From contig PXQN01000003.1 in the NCBI GenBank assembly GCA_003021305.1, positions 1 through 39,980 of the forward strand: a DNA stretch of 39,980 bases, written 5' to 3'. Numbering within the stretch: position 1 is the first letter of the stretch; each line of letters begins with the position of its first letter. Below are positions 37,659 to 39,980 of the stretch, piece after piece. The notes below the pieces were generated by a model. The model was not told where the DNA came from. It saw only the letters and a program-made list of their open reading frames with translations, and made no database searches. The position numbers were made by a program, and so were the translations under genes. This DNA is from Halobacteriales archaeon QH_10_67_22. GTDB taxonomy: Archaea > Halobacteriota > Halobacteria > Halobacteriales > Haloarculaceae.

Positions 37659-37955
37659 TCACACCCCGTTCTCGGAGACGATGACGAGCACCGTCTCGCG
37701 ATCGCGGCCCATCGGCTGGACGGTCCAGCCCTGCGTTTCGACGACCGCCCGGAGGTCCTCGGGCACCAGGTCCGGGTCGGCACCACCGCAGACCACCCGC
37801 GGGACGAAGCGCCGCCAGCCCGTCGGTTGCTCACGGCGGTACTCCTCGGGGACCGGAACCCGCCCGCTTGCCTCCCGGTAGCCCTCGGTTCGGCCGATAG
37901 AGTCGTAGCCCAGTTCGTGCAGGTCCGCGAGAATAGCGTCCAGTTCGTCGGTCAT
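37659..37955 (-). CDS. Conserved haloarchaeal hypothetical protein
   Basis: MTDELDAILADLHELGYDSIGRTEGYREASGRVPVPEEYRREQPTGWRRFVPRVVCGG... Confidence 0.78.
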   Translation of the reverse strand: MTDELDAILADLHELGYDSIGRTEGYREASGRVPVPEEYRREQPTGWRRFVPRVVCGGADPDLVPEDLRAVVETQGWTVQPMGRDRETVLVIVSENGV

Positions 37956-38144
37956 CTCTCGGTCCGGTCCGTATCGGGACTCCCGCGAACGAAAAACTTT
38001 CGACGGTGTGACACGAACTGGCACGTATGGCCGGTTCTCGGACACTCTGGGTGAGAGACGGGACGCTGGTCGGGGGGAGGGCACCGCGACTCGCGTCTCT
38101 CGGCGGGGGACTCGGGGGCGCTGCTGGCCGGCGCAAGCGCCTCA

Positions 38145-38253
38145 TACTGTCGGACACAAGCAAGTCGACACTTGATACTTCGTTTGGCGGTCTCCGAGAC
38201 GTCTCGATGGTGAAACACCGACGAGTGTGTTCACGTACTTGTGTCCGACAGTA
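38145..38253 (+). mobile_element. Family B palindromic MITE-like element (B7)
   Basis: 109 bp; flanked TCA (38142-38144) / TCA (38254-38256). Confidence 0.88.
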
Positions 38254-38301
38254 TCACTCGCCTTCGTGCTCGTCTTCGCCGTCGTCGCCGTGTCGGACTG
38301 A

Positions 38302-38408
38302 TACGGTCGTGCGTAATTCTTTGTATTCCCACGAAACAGAAGACTGTCTCCGTGGTCCGAAACGCCGATCCTCACCGACACTGCCGAAATTGGGTACGCA
38401 CGACCGTA
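38302..38408 (-). mobile_element. Family A palindromic MITE-like element (A6)
   Basis: 107 bp; flanked TGA (38299-38301) / TGA (38409-38411). Confidence 0.88.
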
Positions 38409-38411
38409 TGA

Positions 38412-38491
38412 TAGTAAGTATTGTCGCGATGTACCGGGACGGCCGCACGACTGCGTGCGGTCGATCCGGAAGGGATCGACAATACTCACGA
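38412..38491 (+). mobile_element. Divergent family C palindromic element (C7)
   Basis: 80 bp; TAGTAAGTATTGTCG...CGACAATACTCACGA; flanked TGA (38409-38411, shared with A6) / TGA (38492-38494). Confidence 0.8.
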
Positions 38492-38535
38492 TGACCGCCC
38501 ACGTTTTTAAGACCGTGGGAGACGCGCTCATCGAC

Positions 38536-38913
38536 GTGAAACGAACAGTCAGTACCGACGCAGCACCGGCCGCCGTCGGGGCGTACAGCCAGGCCACCGA
38601 GACCGACGACCTCGTGTTCACGGCCGGGCAGATCCCCCTGACTCCCGAGGGTGACCTGCTCGACGACGCCGCTATCGACGTCCAGACCCAGCAGGCCCTG
38701 GAGAACGTCGCCGCCGTCCTCGCGGCCGCCGACGCCGACATGGACGACGCCCTGAAGGTGACGGTGTACCTCGACGACATCGAGGACTTCGACGCGATGA
38801 ACGACGCCTACGAGACGTTCTTCGACGACGACCCCCCGGCCCGGAGCGCGGTCGGCGTCGACGCCCTCCCCAAGGGTGTCGGCGTCGAGGTCGAGGCCGT
38901 CGCCACCAAATGA
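38536..38913 (+). CDS. ridA: RidA family (YjgF) enamine/imine deaminase
   Basis: GTG start; VGAYSQATETDDLVFTAGQIPLTPEGDL...TQQALENVAAVLAAADADMDDALKVTVYLDDIEDFDAMNDAYETFF. Confidence 0.95.
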   Translation: MKRTVSTDAAPAAVGAYSQATETDDLVFTAGQIPLTPEGDLLDDAAIDVQTQQALENVAAVLAAADADMDDALKVTVYLDDIEDFDAMNDAYETFFDDDPPARSAVGVDALPKGVGVEVEAVATK

Positions 38914-39227
38914 CCGACGACGCCGCGACGAGCGGGGGCGAAGGGGCGACGGACGCCGCCCCGGGCGACCGCACGGACGGCGGCCCGGACGACGAGCGGT
39001 CGGGCGACCCGGTGTTGGCCCTCCCGCCGCGGGTCGCGTCGAGCGCGCTGTGGGGTGTGGTCGGCGGGCTCTCCTTTCTGGTCCTGGTCCAGGGGTACGA
39101 ACTGCTGGCCGACGCTGGCGTGTCGATCGCCGCCAAGTTCGTGGTCGCCGCGGTCGTGGCCGTCGTCGCGGGCGTCTCGACCCATCTCGCTCGCGGCCGC
39201 GTCCCGGTCGAGAACGAAAGGGATTAA
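38910..39227 (+). CDS. Small haloarchaeal membrane protein
   Basis: Overlaps ridA stop; acidic N-term and two hydrophobic segments. Confidence 0.75.
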   Translation: MTDDAATSGGEGATDAAPGDRTDGGPDDERSGDPVLALPPRVASSALWGVVGGLSFLVLVQGYELLADAGVSIAAKFVVAAVVAVVAGVSTHLARGRVPVENERD

Positions 39228-39255
39228 CGGAGCCATCGTGGATCCACGAACGCGG

Positions 39256-39339
39256 GCCAGGATGGCCGAATCTGGTAAGGCGCACGCCTGGAAAGCGTGT
39301 TCCCGTATGGGATTCTGGGTTCAAATCCCAGTCCTGGCG
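39256..39339 (+). tRNA. tRNA-Ser (anticodon GGA)
   Basis: GCCAGGA/TCCTGGC acceptor, CACGC-CTGGAAA-GCGTG anticodon arm, CCCGTATGGG long variable arm, CTGGGTTCAAATCCCAG T-arm. Confidence 0.95.
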
Positions 39340-39401
39340 TCCCACCGTTTTCCGCTCGGGGTCGCGAGCGACCCCCTCTCGCAAAACCGTAGGCGAAAAA
39401 G

Positions 39402-39464
39402 ACCGCCTCCGCGGGTCTTCGACCCGCTCCGGCGGTGAACCGCGCCTTGCGTCGCTCGGCGCGG
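39402..39464. repeat. Dual-hairpin motif (copy 2), downstream of tRNA-Ser
   Basis: ACCGCC..GCGGGTC ttc GACCCGC..GGCGGT then gaa then CCGCGCC(ttgcgtcgctc)GGCGCGG. Confidence 0.6.
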
Positions 39465-39471
39465 ATACTCA

Positions 39472-39551
39472 TAGTGATTATTGTCGGTCTGTTCCGGATC
39501 GACCGCACGACTGCGTGCGGTCGTACCGGTAAATCGCTACAATAATCACTA
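39472..39551 (-). mobile_element. Family C palindromic MITE-like element (C8)
   Basis: 80 bp; flanked TCA (39469-39471) / TCA (39552-39554). Confidence 0.88.
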
Positions 39552-39608
39552 TCAGCCTAACTCCAGAAATATCGTTGATTTTACACTCCTGGCTCGAAAT
39601 ATCCGGTC

Positions 39609-39980
39609 GTGCAGATCGCAATTCTCTCCGACACGCACGTCCCCGGGCAGGCAGACGCGATCCCCGAGCAGTTCCGGGACCTCATGGCCCAGGCGGACCA
39701 CGTTATCCACGCCGGCGATTTCGGTTCGCACGCGGCGCTGGCCGACGTACGGGAACGTTCGGCGGACCTGACTGCGGTCTACGGGAACGCCGACCCGGGC
39801 GACATCGACCTCCCGCCGGTCGCTTCAGTCACCGTCGAGGGGGAGACTTTCGTCGTCTCCCACGGGATGGTCGATTTCGTCGAGCGGGCGGTGTCGAGTT
39901 CGGAGGGCGTCGTCTTCGGCCGCGAGGACTGGCTCGACGCCGTCGCGTCGACGGCGCGGGCGAGAGCCGGTACGGACAGG
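39609..39980 (+). CDS. YfcE/MJ0936-type metallophosphoesterase, truncated by window end
   Basis: GTG start; VQIAILSDTHVPGQADAIPEQF...VIHAGDFGS...VYGNADPGD...FVVSHG: phosphoesterase motifs. Confidence 0.92.
   Translation, partial: MQIAILSDTHVPGQADAIPEQFRDLMAQADHVIHAGDFGSHAALADVRERSADLTAVYGNADPGDIDLPPVASVTVEGETFVVSHGMVDFVERAVSSSEGVVFGREDWLDAVASTARARAGTDR

Noticed and set aside
38955-39200. Defence or toxin-antitoxin system in the accessory-looking 36-40 kb part
   Set aside because: Genes there are GAPDH, RidA, small membrane proteins, tRNA-Ser and a phosphoesterase; no nuclease, TA or CBASS-type domains recognised.

Overview
This is a GC-rich haloarchaeal chromosomal window, judged from its acidic proteome, TATA/leaderless gene starts, S19e, L31e, L39e and IF-6 genes, class I LysRS and haloarchaeal-type ferredoxin. 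It is densely coded and mostly housekeeping or conserved: aIF6-L31e-L39e, thpR, pepF, M28 peptidase, truA, hisS, PP-loop ATPase, PDCD5-like protein, S19e, thiL, an H-NOX (heme-NO-binding) protein, two site-2 proteases, pyrH-lysS, a PitA/Cld-ABM-like fusion, an MFS transporter, a SufU / J-domain-ferredoxin / SufS Fe-S cluster, DUF424, TPR, a PGF-CTERM-type surface protein, type I GAPDH, RidA, tRNA-Ser(GGA) and a YfcE-like phosphoesterase. The most striking content is intergenic. Three unrelated-in-sequence but architecturally alike families of small, imperfectly palindromic elements (A about 107 bp, B about 109 bp, C about 80 bp) occur in 21 copies in 40 kb. All start 5'-TA and end TA-3'. Most are flanked by an identical 3-bp TNA direct repeat (TCA/TGA/TTA; 8/8 for family C). 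They insert repeatedly exactly at TGA stop codons, which are duplicated and so preserved. They also insert into each other (B nested in A) and into each other's target duplication (TCA-B-TCA-C-TCA; TGA-A-TGA-C-TGA). I read them as non-autonomous MITE-like elements mobilised in trans by TNA-targeting transposases absent from the window. Additional observations are a dual-hairpin motif with covarying stems, a decayed P1 peptidase gene, two probable frameshifted small genes, and a J-domain-ferredoxin fusion in the Fe-S assembly neighbourhood.
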